From the NCBI RefSeq assembly GCF_003852715.1, contig NZ_RIAV01000006.1, forward strand, positions 62,001 through 126,000: a stretch of DNA of 64,000 bases. Direction: 5' to 3'. Position numbers and translations under genes: made by a program. Positions 19,807 to 28,641 of this stretch are shown here, piece by piece (positions within the stretch are counted from its first letter, which is position 1; every line of letters begins with the position of its first letter). The stretch comes from Ectobacillus antri (GTDB lineage: Bacteria > Bacillota > Bacilli > Bacillales > Bacillaceae_G). A model generated the notes under the pieces. That model saw only the letters and a list, made by a program, of their open reading frames with translations, had not been told where the DNA came from and searched no databases.

Positions 19807-19839
19807 GTGGTCTGACCACAAGTGCTACTTTTTACTATA
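19807..19839 (-). promoter_or_regulatory. Candidate promoter and FadR-type operator before ytsJ
   Basis: GTGGTCTGACCAC (19807-19819) is a perfect palindrome of the TGGTNNNACCA type bound by FadR/LldR/PdhR regulators. On the minus strand a -10 box TATAGT (19834-19839) lies just upstream, so the palindrome would sit at about +8 to +20, a repressing position. The -35 is not clear. Confidence 0.6.
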
Positions 19840-19865
19840 CGAGATATTCGAAAAAAAATCCATCA

Positions 19866-22800
19866 TTATTTACAAACAACATTTTTTTCACCCGCGATTT
19901 TCTTAAGCGCTTGTAAACATTCTTCACTTGGTTGAACAAAAAGCATACGTGATAATTGTATCATTTTATGTTCTTTTTCATAATAAATTAAAGTTTTCGC
20001 ATAGCCAGGATAGTGATAAGCATTGGTCATGACTTCCTGTTGTATACGTTTATCAGCTTCAGATGGCAGTTTAATATACACAACACTTTCCCTATGTCGT
20101 TCATACGCATCAGGCTCATCTAATTTATACAACCCTGTAACTACCCATTGCTTTTTACCATTCCTCACCCCAAACGTTCCCTCTATTAGCATTAATTGAT
20201 TTTCCATAATTTGATGACCAAACATCAAATACGTGTCTGGAAACATCACTGCTTCTACTTCTGTTTCATCACCTAATGTTAAAAAAGCCATCTTCTGAAG
20301 ATTCTTTGTTCGGATAATGTTACTTCTTGTAATGAACGCTATGACGCGAACAGATTTCTTTGTCTCTTCTGACGCTTTTTGCAGAGAAGGCAGACCAAGC
20401 TCTTCGATTAACTTCTTGTAGGGCGTAATAGGAGATGCGGATACATAAAAACCAATTACCTCTTTTTCTCGCTGCAGCATTTCCATAACATCAGGCTCTA
20501 TCGCCTCTTTATACATTGGTTTCGGAATCAATTCTTCGTCTAAAAATATACTCTCTTCAGCAGGTCTCACAAGTTCCCGGTATTCAAGAGCTGTATCCAA
20601 ACTCGCAAGTAAGGTACTGCGAGATGCAAATTCATCAAAGCACCCGGCATAAATGAGCGTCTCCAAGTTGCGGCGTGCCACAACGCGTGACGGTAGCCGT
20701 ACACAAAAATCAAAGAAATCTCTATATTCCCCTTTCTGTCGCTCTTCTATTATTTCTTTGACCGTCGCAGCCCCTATATTTCGAATTGCAAGCAAACTGT
20801 ATCTGATACTCCCTTGTTCTGGTTCGAATCGATACCCACTGCTTTGAATGGACGGGGATAAAATTGTAATTCCTTTGCGCTTAGCTTCATTCACATACTG
20901 CGACAGCTTTTCCTCATTACCGATTGCACTTGACAATAGAGCTGCCATAAAAGCGAGTGGATAGTTAGCTTTTAAGTACGCAAGCTGGTAAGAAATCATA
21001 CTATATGCGGCAGCATGGCTACGATTGAATCCATAATCCGCAAAGCGGACAATCAAATCATACATTTCATTGGCTGCTTGTTCCTCATAACCATTTTGTA
21101 AGCATCCATGTACAAAATGGCGACGCTCTTCGTCTAGAATATCACGTTTCTTTTTACTGACCGCACGGCGCAATAAATCGGCTTCTCCGAGAGAAAATCC
21201 CGCAATTTGCGAAGCAATTTGCATAATCTGCTCCTGATATACAATCACGCCATATGTTCGCTTTAAAATTGGTTCTAAATGGGGATGTATATAATGAATC
21301 TCATGCCGGCCGTGCTTAGCTTCAATAAAATTTGGAATTTGCTCCATAGGTCCTGGCCGGTACAACGCATTGACAGCTACAAGGTCTTCAAATGTATTTG
21401 GTTGTAAGTTCTTTAATACATTTCGCATGCCTTGTGACTCAAGCTGAAATACGCCTGTCGTGTCTCCTTCTCCAAGTAAACGAAATGTGTTTTCATCATC
21501 AAGCGGTAGTTCCTGGAGATCAATATCCTTTTTTTCTGTACGTTTTATGTAGCGAATGACATTCTCAAGCACAGTAAGGTTACGAAGCCCTAAAAAATCC
21601 ATTTTCAGCATACCGATTTCTTCAAGCGCTTCCGCTGGATACTGCGTAATATACACTTCATGTCCTTCTTGAATAGCTACATGTTCAGTTAACGGTTCAT
21701 CACTTACAATCACACCTGCTGCGTGTACAGATGTATGACGTGGCAATCCCTCAGCCTGCCGGGCAAGTTCAAAGATACGTTCATGTAAAGGTGTACTGTG
21801 AACGTATTCTCGTAATCTTTCGGATTGGTGATAAGCCGACTCCAAATTCGTACCTGGCTTTGATGGGATGGCTTTTGAAAATCGATCAATTTCTTTTGGA
21901 TCCAGCCCGTGTGCTCTGGCAATATCACGTACAGCCGCCTTAGCTGCCAATGTCCCGAACGTAACGATTTGAGCAACATGGAGTGCTCCGTATTTATTTG
22001 CCACGTAGCGGATAATTTCATCTCGACGAATATCTGGAAAGTCAATATCAATGTCCGGCAATGTGATACGCTCTGGATTTAAAAAACGCTCAAACAGCAG
22101 ATCATACGCAATGGGGTCAATATCGGTAATCTGTAGCACATACGAGACAAGAGAACCTGCTGCAGAACCTCGTCCCGGTCCCGTCAAAATGTTTTGTTTA
22201 TGGGCATATTGCATAAAATCCCATACGATTAAGAAATAATCGCTAAAGCCCATGCGTGCAATGACTTCTAATTCATGATGCAAACGTTCATGATAACGTG
22301 CATCCGCATGGGGACAGCGCGTTTTCAACGCCTGTTCACACAGACTGCGTAAATAGTGATCTGCTGTTTCTGCGACTGGTACAGGAAACTTCGGTAAACG
22401 CTGCACACCAAGTTCAATTTCCACTTCACACTTTGCAGCAATTTCCGTTGTATTTACAAGCGCTTCAGGAACATCACGAAACAGCCTTTCCATTTCTTGT
22501 GGTGATTTTAACCAATATTCTTCCGACTCCATCCGTGTGCGCTTTTCATCCGTAACAAGTACACCTTCCTCAATACAAAGCAAACAATCGTGTAACGAAG
22601 CCTCTGATTTATGAACATAACGTACATCATTTAATGCCACTAATGGAACGCCGGTTTCTAAATGCAATTGATATAATCTTGCTTGCAACCACTGTTCCTG
22701 CATCAAATCATGATTTTGGATGCTCAGGTAAAAAGATGAAAACATAGATTTATACTGCTGGATCGTCTCAAGCGCTTCTTGTTCTTGACGATTTAATAGT

Positions 22801-23195
22801 TTTTGTTCAATCTCCCCTTGTTGGCCTGGGGAAATCGCAATAATTCCTTCAGCATAGCGAGACAACCACTGTTTTGGAATACCTGCTTTTGCTTTTGTCA
22901 TAATACTGCTGGAAATTTTAATTAAATTTCGATAGCCGATTTCATTCTCTGCCAGTAGTACCAGTGGATATGAAGTATCTTCCCCCAAAACAGAAGCAGT
23001 TAAGCCAATAATGGGCTTGATGCCCTCTTTCTTACAAGTTTGATAAAATGGAATAACGCCGTACATGACATTTTCATCTGTAATGGCCAGCGCCTCCATA
23101 CCTAGTTCTTTTGCACGCTTTACTACCTGTTCAATCGCGCATGTACTTTTTAATAAACTGTATACGGTTTGACACTGTAAATGTACAAAATTCAC
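19866..23195 (-). CDS. dnaE: DNA polymerase III subunit alpha DnaE
   Basis: Replicative C-family polymerase that extends RNA primers on the lagging strand in Bacillus, handing over to PolC. 1109 residues. N-terminal PHP domain (FVHLQCQTVYSLL; LAITDENVMYGVIPFYQ); palm with GPGRGSAAGSLVSYVLQI and the catalytic aspartates in PDIDIDFPD; fingers and HhH (FNRSHAAAYSMISYQLAYLKANYP); a C-terminal OB fold (VRVIAFITRSNIIRTKNLQKMAFLTLGD). GTG start with TGAGGGCG upstream. Divergent from ytrH; a promoter is visible at 23228-23256. Confidence 0.97.
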   Translation of the reverse strand: MNFVHLQCQTVYSLLKSTCAIEQVVKRAKELGMEALAITDENVMYGVIPFYQTCKKEGIKPIIGLTASVLGEDTSYPLVLLAENEIGYRNLIKISSSIMTKAKAGIPKQWLSRYAEGIIAISPGQQGEIEQKLLNRQEQEALETIQQYKSMFSSFYLSIQNHDLMQEQWLQARLYQLHLETGVPLVALNDVRYVHKSEASLHDCLLCIEEGVLVTDEKRTRMESEEYWLKSPQEMERLFRDVPEALVNTTEIAAKCEVEIELGVQRLPKFPVPVAETADHYLRSLCEQALKTRCPHADARYHERLHHELEVIARMGFSDYFLIVWDFMQYAHKQNILTGPGRGSAAGSLVSYVLQITDIDPIAYDLLFERFLNPERITLPDIDIDFPDIRRDEIIRYVANKYGALHVAQIVTFGTLAAKAAVRDIARAHGLDPKEIDRFSKAIPSKPGTNLESAYHQSERLREYVHSTPLHERIFELARQAEGLPRHTSVHAAGVIVSDEPLTEHVAIQEGHEVYITQYPAEALEEIGMLKMDFLGLRNLTVLENVIRYIKRTEKKDIDLQELPLDDENTFRLLGEGDTTGVFQLESQGMRNVLKNLQPNTFEDLVAVNALYRPGPMEQIPNFIEAKHGRHEIHYIHPHLEPILKRTYGVIVYQEQIMQIASQIAGFSLGEADLLRRAVSKKKRDILDEERRHFVHGCLQNGYEEQAANEMYDLIVRFADYGFNRSHAAAYSMISYQLAYLKANYPLAFMAALLSSAIGNEEKLSQYVNEAKRKGITILSPSIQSSGYRFEPEQGSIRYSLLAIRNIGAATVKEIIEERQKGEYRDFFDFCVRLPSRVVARRNLETLIYAGCFDEFASRSTLLASLDTALEYRELVRPAEESIFLDEELIPKPMYKEAIEPDVMEMLQREKEVIGFYVSASPITPYKKLIEELGLPSLQKASEETKKSVRVIAFITRSNIIRTKNLQKMAFLTLGDETEVEAVMFPDTYLMFGHQIMENQLMLIEGTFGVRNGKKQWVVTGLYKLDEPDAYERHRESVVYIKLPSEADKRIQQEVMTNAYHYPGYAKTLIYYEKEHKMIQLSRMLFVQPSEECLQALKKIAGEKNVVCK

Positions 23196-23499
23196 TCGTA
23201 CGCCCTCACTTTTTATTCTTTGTTTTCATTATAAGAGTCGACTTCAGGTAAATCAAAACATACTCCTTGTCCCTTGGCCATATATATGAATAGGATGGCT
23301 GTGCTAAAGCTCGATGTTGCCAATCAAAAACAAACTTTCAAGAGCAAAAAAAATACTATCCTTTTAGACTGGAGTGAAGAACGAACATATCATTGCGGTC
23401 ATTACTGAAAAAGCATATGCCTAGTAAACCATGGTGATTTGCGTGCACTTTGTTATTTACATATGCTATTCACGCTTACATAAGTAAGGGAGGACAAAT
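23196..23499. other. Divergent gap dnaE / ytrH
   Basis: 304 bases without a gene. On the minus strand it holds a good promoter for dnaE. On the plus strand ytrH is expected to be transcribed by SigE as in B. subtilis, but I could not place a convincing SigE promoter. Nothing else was recognised. Confidence 0.5.
23228..23256 (-). promoter_or_regulatory. Candidate SigA promoter of dnaE
   Basis: On the minus strand TTGATT, 17 bases, TATAAT, ending about 30 bases before the dnaE start codon. Confidence 0.5.
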
Positions 23500-23835
23500 A
23501 TGGAGGTTAAACAAACATTTTTATCACTGCTAATTACTAGTTATTTTATTGCATTTGGTGTGATGCTGGGTGGTTCTTTGATTGGCGGGCTAGGTTCATT
23601 TCTTATGGGGCAGCCTCCTTTGACAATGATTGCACGCTTTGCAGATACATTGCGAATTTGGGCGCTGATAGCCGCTATTGGTGGTACCTTTGATACCTTT
23701 TACAGCTTAGAACGCGGCTTGTTTCAAGGTGAAATTCAACATGTATTTCGCCAAGGTTTATTAATTTTATTTGCTGCAGGTGGCATGCAAACTGGCTTAA
23801 CGGTCATTAAATGGTTAACGGATGAGCATGTATGA
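23500..23835 (+). CDS. ytrH: Sporulation protein YtrH
   Basis: 111-residue membrane protein with three hydrophobic stretches (LLITSYFIAFGVMLGGSLIGGLGSFL; IWALIAAIGGTF; GLLILFAAGGMQTGLTVIKWL). The sequence and the pair with ytrI match YtrH, a SigE-dependent sporulation membrane protein made in the mother cell. GGGAGGACAAAT precedes the start. It overlaps ytrI by 4 bases, so the two are co-translated. Confidence 0.88.
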   Translation: MEVKQTFLSLLITSYFIAFGVMLGGSLIGGLGSFLMGQPPLTMIARFADTLRIWALIAAIGGTFDTFYSLERGLFQGEIQHVFRQGLLILFAAGGMQTGLTVIKWLTDEHV

Positions 23836-24332
23836 GAATACCACCTCTCTATCGCTTCCCCTTATGGCGCGTAGCTTTTGCGAGTATGGTAATCGGTGGC
23901 ATCATTAGCTGGGGGATTTTTTTATTTGTGTACGGCGAACTGCAAGAGAAGCAACAGCGCCTTTTATTAATGCAGCAAAATGAAATTAATCAATTAGAAA
24001 AAGCATATCACCATCTAATGGAAGATAAGCAAAGAAGCAATGAGGAAATAAGAAAAACGCTAACAGTACAAGATATACAGATTGAAATTATCAATCATGA
24101 TGAGCTGCGTTTAGATAGCTTGGCTGTTCACAGCTTAACAACCGATATTAAGGGAGAACTCCAAAATTTATTAAACAAGAGCGTTTCCACGGTTGCTGAT
24201 CATAAAGAGCTGTTATGTAAAGCAATTGAAAATAAAATATACAAACGCGATGAATTTTTATATCGCTTTGAGGTCCGTACGATTTACTTTGATACAACAC
24301 TGAATATCTCTTTAAAAATAGGGCGAGCTTGA
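23832..24332 (+). CDS. ytrI: Sporulation protein YtrI
   Basis: 166 residues: a short cytoplasmic lead, one membrane helix (ASMVIGGIISWGIFLFVYG), then a coiled coil (LQEKQQRLLLMQQNEINQLEKAYHHLMEDKQRSNEE) and a mixed C-terminal domain. This matches YtrI, partner of YtrH in sporulation. The 4-base overlap with ytrH and the terminator hairpin covering the stop codon make a clean two-gene operon. Molecular function unknown. Confidence 0.85.
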   Translation: MRIPPLYRFPLWRVAFASMVIGGIISWGIFLFVYGELQEKQQRLLLMQQNEINQLEKAYHHLMEDKQRSNEEIRKTLTVQDIQIEIINHDELRLDSLAVHSLTTDIKGELQNLLNKSVSTVADHKELLCKAIENKIYKRDEFLYRFEVRTIYFDTTLNISLKIGRA

Positions 24333-24352
24333 TGCACAAGCTCGCCTTATTT
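24322..24352 (+). terminator. Terminator of ytrHI
   Basis: GGCGAGCTT gatgcac AAGCTCGCC followed by TTATTTTTA. The first arm contains the ytrI stop codon, and the nrnA stop lies just beyond the T tract. Confidence 0.85.
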
Positions 24353-25291
24353 TTAGTATCCTTCACAAAGAGCTGTGAGTTCAGCTACTACACGGTCTGC
24401 TTCGTCCCATGAATATACTGTCGCACCGGAAGCTAGCGGATGTCCACCGCCATTGTATTTCATAGCTAACGTATTAATTACAATTCCTTTTGAACGCAAG
24501 CGTACACGAATGGAATCTTCCTCTTCCAAAAACAATACCCACGCTTTTAACCCTTCGATATTTCCTAATATACTTACTACACCTGAAGCTTCTGAAGGCT
24601 TTACATCAAATTTTCGTAATACATCACGTGTAATTTTGACAAAGGCTGCACCTTGTTCGTTCATCTCGAAATTTTGTAAAATATATCCGTTCAATTTAGC
24701 CAAACGAGGGCTTGTCCTATACATTTCTTCATACAGGGTTGGAAACGAAACACCCATCTCCGTTAACTCAGATGCATAACGAAGCGTTTTCGCTGATGTG
24801 CTTGGATAAATAAATCGGCCCGTATCTCCTACAATACCAGCAAAAATAAGACGAGCTGCCTCTATGCCCATGCGAAGCCCTGACTCTTTACCATGAAGGT
24901 AGAGCTCATAAATCATCTCACTACAAGAACTTGCCGATGTTTCCACCCACAGCATATCGCCGTATGGATCTTCGTTTGGATGATGATCAATTTTAATCAC
25001 ATAAGCTCCTGTTTTGTAACGTTGATCGCACACACGCTCTTGATTTGCCGTATCACATACAATTACAAGTGCTTCTTCATATGTACGGTCATCTATTTGA
25101 TCCATCACACGCATATAAGATAGTGTTTCTTCATCCGCACCGACCATATAAACACGCTTATCTGGAAACGAATCTTGAAGCATAACACCAAGACCACATT
25201 GCGAGCCAAGTGCATCAGGATCTGGGCGAACATGACGATGAATGATAATGGTGTCATACTGTCTAATTTTTTCTAAAATTTGCTCTTTCAT
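24353..25291 (-). CDS. nrnA: Oligoribonuclease NrnA (DHH phosphoesterase)
   Basis: Bifunctional nanoRNase and 3'-phosphoadenosine 5'-phosphate phosphatase of the DHH/DHHA1 family, 312 residues. DHH motifs visible in order: IIHRHVRPDPDALGSQ, VICDTANQERV, KIDHHPNEDPYGD and GIVGDTGRFIY; the DHHA1 domain ends with the nucleic-acid-binding GGGHPLASGA. It degrades 2-5mer RNA ends and recycles pAp from sulfate assimilation. AAGGAGGGAAGGAA precedes the start. Single gene, convergent with ytrHI. Confidence 0.95.
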   Translation of the reverse strand: MKEQILEKIRQYDTIIIHRHVRPDPDALGSQCGLGVMLQDSFPDKRVYMVGADEETLSYMRVMDQIDDRTYEEALVIVCDTANQERVCDQRYKTGAYVIKIDHHPNEDPYGDMLWVETSASSCSEMIYELYLHGKESGLRMGIEAARLIFAGIVGDTGRFIYPSTSAKTLRYASELTEMGVSFPTLYEEMYRTSPRLAKLNGYILQNFEMNEQGAAFVKITRDVLRKFDVKPSEASGVVSILGNIEGLKAWVLFLEEEDSIRVRLRSKGIVINTLAMKYNGGGHPLASGATVYSWDEADRVVAELTALCEGY

Positions 25292-25570
25292 TTCCTTCCC
25301 TCCTTTTTATATCTATCATTATATACGAAAAGACTTCATCTATCAGAATATTTTCGCTAAAATAAGAAGTAATGAACGAAGAACTGTTTTTAGATTGGAG
25401 AGAAGAATGGGCGCTATGCTGTTGTCATTGGGGATTATAAGATGTTCGTGTTAGGTATTCGCTGTATATCCCATTCCCTTAGGCAAGGACTAATGCTGCA
25501 AGTAATCCAATTTTCTTTCTCGTTCAAGAAGAATATTTGTTTTCCATTAACCACAAATGGGGGATTATGC
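25292..25570. other. Gap upstream of ytpI
   Basis: 279 bases between nrnA and ytpI. An open frame runs into ytpI from 25442, but it has no ribosome site and the extra residues do not resemble YtpI. No other signal was recognised. Confidence 0.4.
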
Positions 25571-25870
25571 ATGCTTATTTTCGTATTTTTAATCATCGTT
25601 TCATTTGTACTTTATTTATTCTACAAAACAAGATATTTTCGAACGCAGCGCCCAATGGAAAAACGTTGGTTGTCCGGAAAATCAGGAATTGCACTAGGGC
25701 TCTTTGTCGCATTCTTTGGTGTGAATCAGTTTTTTGTATGGGACACGACCACAAGCCGTGTTGTAGGCGCAATTTTCCTTATATACGGAGGATTAGTTGC
25801 TTATAATGGATTTCGTCAGTATAAACATTTTCTTCCGCTCGCTATTAAGGAAGCTGAAGAGTTGAAATAA
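25571..25870 (+). CDS. ytpI: YtpI-like membrane protein
   Basis: 99 residues with three membrane helices (MLIFVFLIIVSFVLYLFYK; IALGLFVAFFGVNQFFVW; VVGAIFLIYGGLVAYNGF) and a basic, then acidic C-terminus. Length, the LFYGLNQ-like FFGVNQFF and synteny with nrnA and ytoI support YtpI, of unknown function. The open frame starts 43 codons further upstream; ATG at 25571 after ATGGGGGA is the likelier start. A palindromic repeat copy follows the stop codon. Confidence 0.75.
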   Translation: MLIFVFLIIVSFVLYLFYKTRYFRTQRPMEKRWLSGKSGIALGLFVAFFGVNQFFVWDTTTSRVVGAIFLIYGGLVAYNGFRQYKHFLPLAIKEAEELK

Positions 25871-25878
25871 GAAAACAC

Positions 25879-26040
25879 AAAGAGGCTGGGACATAACTGA
25901 AGTAACTTTAAAGACGAGAGAATAGGGAATAACTGATACTAATAAAGGAAAAATCCGAACTAAATCGAGTTCTGTGTGAAGAATTCCGACTAATAGTTCG
26001 GATTTTTCTTTGGTTGAAAACCTTTTGTCCTATCCTCTTT
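25879..26040. repeat. Palindromic repeat family, copy 2
   Basis: About 162 bp, bounded by AAAGAGGCTGGGACATAAC and the imperfect complement CTTTTGTCCTATCCTCTTT. The inner hairpin AAAAATCCGAACTA / TAGTTCGGATTTTT would terminate in both directions. It fills the gap between convergent ytpI and ytoI and ends 10 bases before the ytoI stop codon. Confidence 0.88.
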
Positions 26041-26050
26041 TCATATGGCA

Positions 26051-27364
26051 TTAACGATCAATAAGCTGTACCATTAACAATGCTTTACCAACCACATCAC
26101 CCTCTTGATATACCTCGACATCAACCTTTCCAAATTTGCGACCAATCTCCATGACATTCGGTGTAACTTCAATCACTGTATCAATTTGAATGGGTTTAAC
26201 AAAGTAGATGGTTAAGTTTTCAACAATCAGATCTCCTTTTTTATAAGAACGAAGTATCCGGTTTGTTGCTTCGGTAACAATTGTTGTAAATACACCATAT
26301 GACAGTGTCCCGATTGAGTTTGTCATTTGCGGTGTTACAGAGAAACGATATACATTTTCAGTTTTTGCTTCTTTTGTATTTATGAATTGATTGGTTACAA
26401 TATCTTCAATCGTTTCTCCAACCTGTGGCTGGCGTTGAATCATCTGAAGTGCTTGCAATACATCCTGCCTGCTGATAATACCTTGTAAACGATTGCCCTC
26501 ATCAACAACCGGCAACAATTCAATTCCTTCCCAAACCATCATACGCGCCGCAGATGCCACAGAAATTTTTCCACTGACTGTAATCGGACTTTTAGTCATT
26601 ACCTTTTCAATCAGTGTATGAACCGGCACCCCAATTACATCTTTAGATGTAATCATACCAATTACTTTCATGCTGTCATCAACAATCGGATAGCGTCCAT
26701 GCATCGTTTGCTCATTATGACGATGCCACTGCTCGACTGTATCCTGCGGCTTTAGAAAAATCGTTTCTTCAAGGGGCGTTAAAATGTCCTCTACTAGTAC
26801 AATTTCTTTTTTTATGAGTTGATCATAAATGGCACGATTGATTAATGTTGCCACTGTAAATGTATCATAGCTACTTGAAATAATCGGCAACTTCAATTCG
26901 TCTGCAAGGCGCTTTACATGTTCTTCTGTATCAAAGCCACCTGTGATTAAAACTGCCGCACCGGCTTCAAGTGCCAATTGATGCGCCTGTGTACGATTCC
27001 CAATAATCAGTAGATTTCCTGCTCCTGTATACCGCATCATAGCTTCGAGCTTCATGGCACCGATAACAAATTTGTTCAGCGTTTTATGTAAACCCTCTCT
27101 TCCACCAAGCACCTGACCGTCAACAATGTTGACAACTTCTGCATAGGTGAGCTTTTCAATGTTTTCTTTCTTTTTCTTTTCAATGCGAATGGTACCCACA
27201 CGTTCAATCGTACTTACATAGCCTTTATTTTCCGCATCTTTAATCGCTCTGTAGGCAGTTCCCTCGCTGACATTCAAATCCTTTGCGATTTGCCGGACCG
27301 AAATCTTGTGTCCTACCGGCAAGCTGTTGATATGTTCTAATATTTGATTATGTTTCGTAGCCAA
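26051..27364 (-). CDS. ytoI: YtoI: HTH-DRTGG-CBS-hot-dog protein
   Basis: 437 residues in four parts: an N-terminal helix-turn-helix (VGHKISVRQIAKDLNVSEGTAYRAIKDAENKGYV), a DRTGG domain (about 70-180, GNRTQAHQLALEAGAAVLITGG), two CBS domains (HGRYPIVDDSMKVIGMITSKDV; GIELLPVVDEGNRLQGIISRQDV) that usually bind adenosyl nucleotides, and a C-terminal thioesterase-like hot-dog (FSVTPQMTNSIGTLSYGVFTTIVTEATNRIL). It looks like a nucleotide- and acyl-CoA-responsive regulator; real function unknown. Starts at TTG with GGTGA six bases upstream. Confidence 0.88.
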   Translation of the reverse strand: MATKHNQILEHINSLPVGHKISVRQIAKDLNVSEGTAYRAIKDAENKGYVSTIERVGTIRIEKKKKENIEKLTYAEVVNIVDGQVLGGREGLHKTLNKFVIGAMKLEAMMRYTGAGNLLIIGNRTQAHQLALEAGAAVLITGGFDTEEHVKRLADELKLPIISSSYDTFTVATLINRAIYDQLIKKEIVLVEDILTPLEETIFLKPQDTVEQWHRHNEQTMHGRYPIVDDSMKVIGMITSKDVIGVPVHTLIEKVMTKSPITVSGKISVASAARMMVWEGIELLPVVDEGNRLQGIISRQDVLQALQMIQRQPQVGETIEDIVTNQFINTKEAKTENVYRFSVTPQMTNSIGTLSYGVFTTIVTEATNRILRSYKKGDLIVENLTIYFVKPIQIDTVIEVTPNVMEIGRKFGKVDVEVYQEGDVVGKALLMVQLIDR

Positions 27365-27548
27365 GTAGCTTCACCAATCTTTCTTTCCGCATTATTGTGT
27401 GTATTGCCAGTATACTATAATTCCCAAACTGTTACACTGCAAACTCGTGAAACTGTATTATTTTTTTAATAACAACATCCTCTTTCCTAAAGGAAACAGT
27501 ATGATAAAAGTAGAATATAACGGAATTAAAACGTTAGGAGGACTCCCG

Positions 27549-27686
27549 TTGAAGCCACAACCTGTTATATTCCTATGCTTCTTTAGCTTACTACTTATCT
27601 GTATACAAACGAATCTTATACTGTTTTCCTGTGTGCTTGGTTTGTATGTCATCTACTCTTATGCGACCAAGCAACCACGTACTTGA
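27549..27686 (+). CDS. Small membrane protein, 45 residues
   Basis: Not recognised. TTG start with a near-perfect AGGAGG seven bases upstream. The predicted peptide has a short polar lead, about 30 hydrophobic residues (two short helices or one long hairpin: VIFLCFFSLLLICI, LILFSCVLGLYVIYSY) and a basic tail (ATKQPRT). An in-frame ATG at 27501 with AAAGGA upstream would add 16 residues. It lies divergent from ytoI and convergent with ytkL, before a bidirectional terminator. Confidence 0.5.
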   Translation: MKPQPVIFLCFFSLLLICIQTNLILFSCVLGLYVIYSYATKQPRT

Positions 27687-27770
27687 TATTGGACAATGGT
27701 TTTATTCAGCATAGGATTTCTTGTCTACACCTCTTCACATATACAAGCAAAAATAACACAGCTATGTTAC

Positions 27771-27798
27771 AAAAAGGCAGCGAATTTCGCTGCCTTTT
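27771..27798. terminator. Bidirectional terminator after ytkL
   Basis: AAAAAGGCAGCGAA and TTCGCTGCCTTTT form a tight hairpin, serving ytkL on the minus strand and the small ORF on the plus strand. Confidence 0.85.
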
Positions 27799-27803
27799 CT
27801 CTC

Positions 27804-28487
27804 TTATAATTCAATGGCTTCTCCGACTGTAAGTACACGCCCTTTATCTTTCGGTAAACGTTGCACAAACGCATGGGGATCTTGTTCGATGACCGGAAAT
27901 GTATTGTAATGCATCGGCACTGTCACTTTTGCTTGTAACCACTCCGCCGCAAGTGCCGCATCATCCGGCCCCATCGTAAAGTTATCTCCTATTGGTAAAA
28001 ACGCCACATCAATTTCATGATGAGAGCTAATCAGCTTCATATCAGAAAACAATGCTGTATCCCCTGCATGATATACTGTTTTTCCTTCTGCAGTGACTAA
28101 AATACCAGCCGGCATACCTGTATATGTAATGGTCTTTGTTTCTTCATCTGTATACGAAGAGCCATGAAACGCTTGTGTTAATTTAACTGTACCAAAGTCA
28201 AACGTATGCGCTCCTCCGATATGCATCGGATGTACTTTGACACCCTTCCAACCCAAAAATGTTGCTAGTTCAAATGGTGCCACAACTAGTGCATTATTTT
28301 CCTTTGCGAGCGCAACTGTATCTCCTACATGGTCATTATGGCCGTGTGTCAATAAGATTACATCTACTTTCACATCTGCAGCACGCAAATCAGTTGTAGG
28401 GTTTCCCGTTAAAAATGGATCAATTAAAATGACTTTGTCCTTCACTTCAATTTTCACTACTGAATGACCATGATACGAAACTTTCAT
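27804..28487 (-). CDS. ytkL: Metal-dependent hydrolase YtkL (UPF0173)
   Basis: 227-residue metallo-beta-lactamase-fold hydrolase. The zinc motif [12 protein letters not shown] is at about residue 55, with further ligands in [12 protein letters not shown] and PMHYNTFP. The family length and sequence fit YtkL (UPF0173); the substrate is not known. The start at 28487 is chosen for GAGGAGAAGTTG and the family start [11 protein letters not shown]. Divergent from the downstream peptidase gene, followed by a terminator. Confidence 0.92.
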   Translation of the reverse strand: MKVSYHGHSVVKIEVKDKVILIDPFLTGNPTTDLRAADVKVDVILLTHGHNDHVGDTVALAKENNALVVAPFELATFLGWKGVKVHPMHIGGAHTFDFGTVKLTQAFHGSSYTDEETKTITYTGMPAGILVTAEGKTVYHAGDTALFSDMKLISSHHEIDVAFLPIGDNFTMGPDDAALAAEWLQAKVTVPMHYNTFPVIEQDPHAFVQRLPKDKGRVLTVGEAIEL

Positions 28488-28641
28488 CAACTTCTCCTCA
28501 CCTTCGGGCAAATGTTATAACCGCTCATGTTCATGATACACAAAACAGTAACACTGTGCCAATCATACAATCTCATCTCCTTGCTTGTCATAAAACCGGT
28601 AAACAGGTAAAGTTAAAGAAAAGCAAATGGAGGCGACAGAA

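Noticed and set aside
25442-25570. Long form of YtpI with 43 extra residues
   Set aside because: No ribosome site at the first ATG, and the segment does not resemble YtpI, whose N-terminus aligns with the ATG at 25571.
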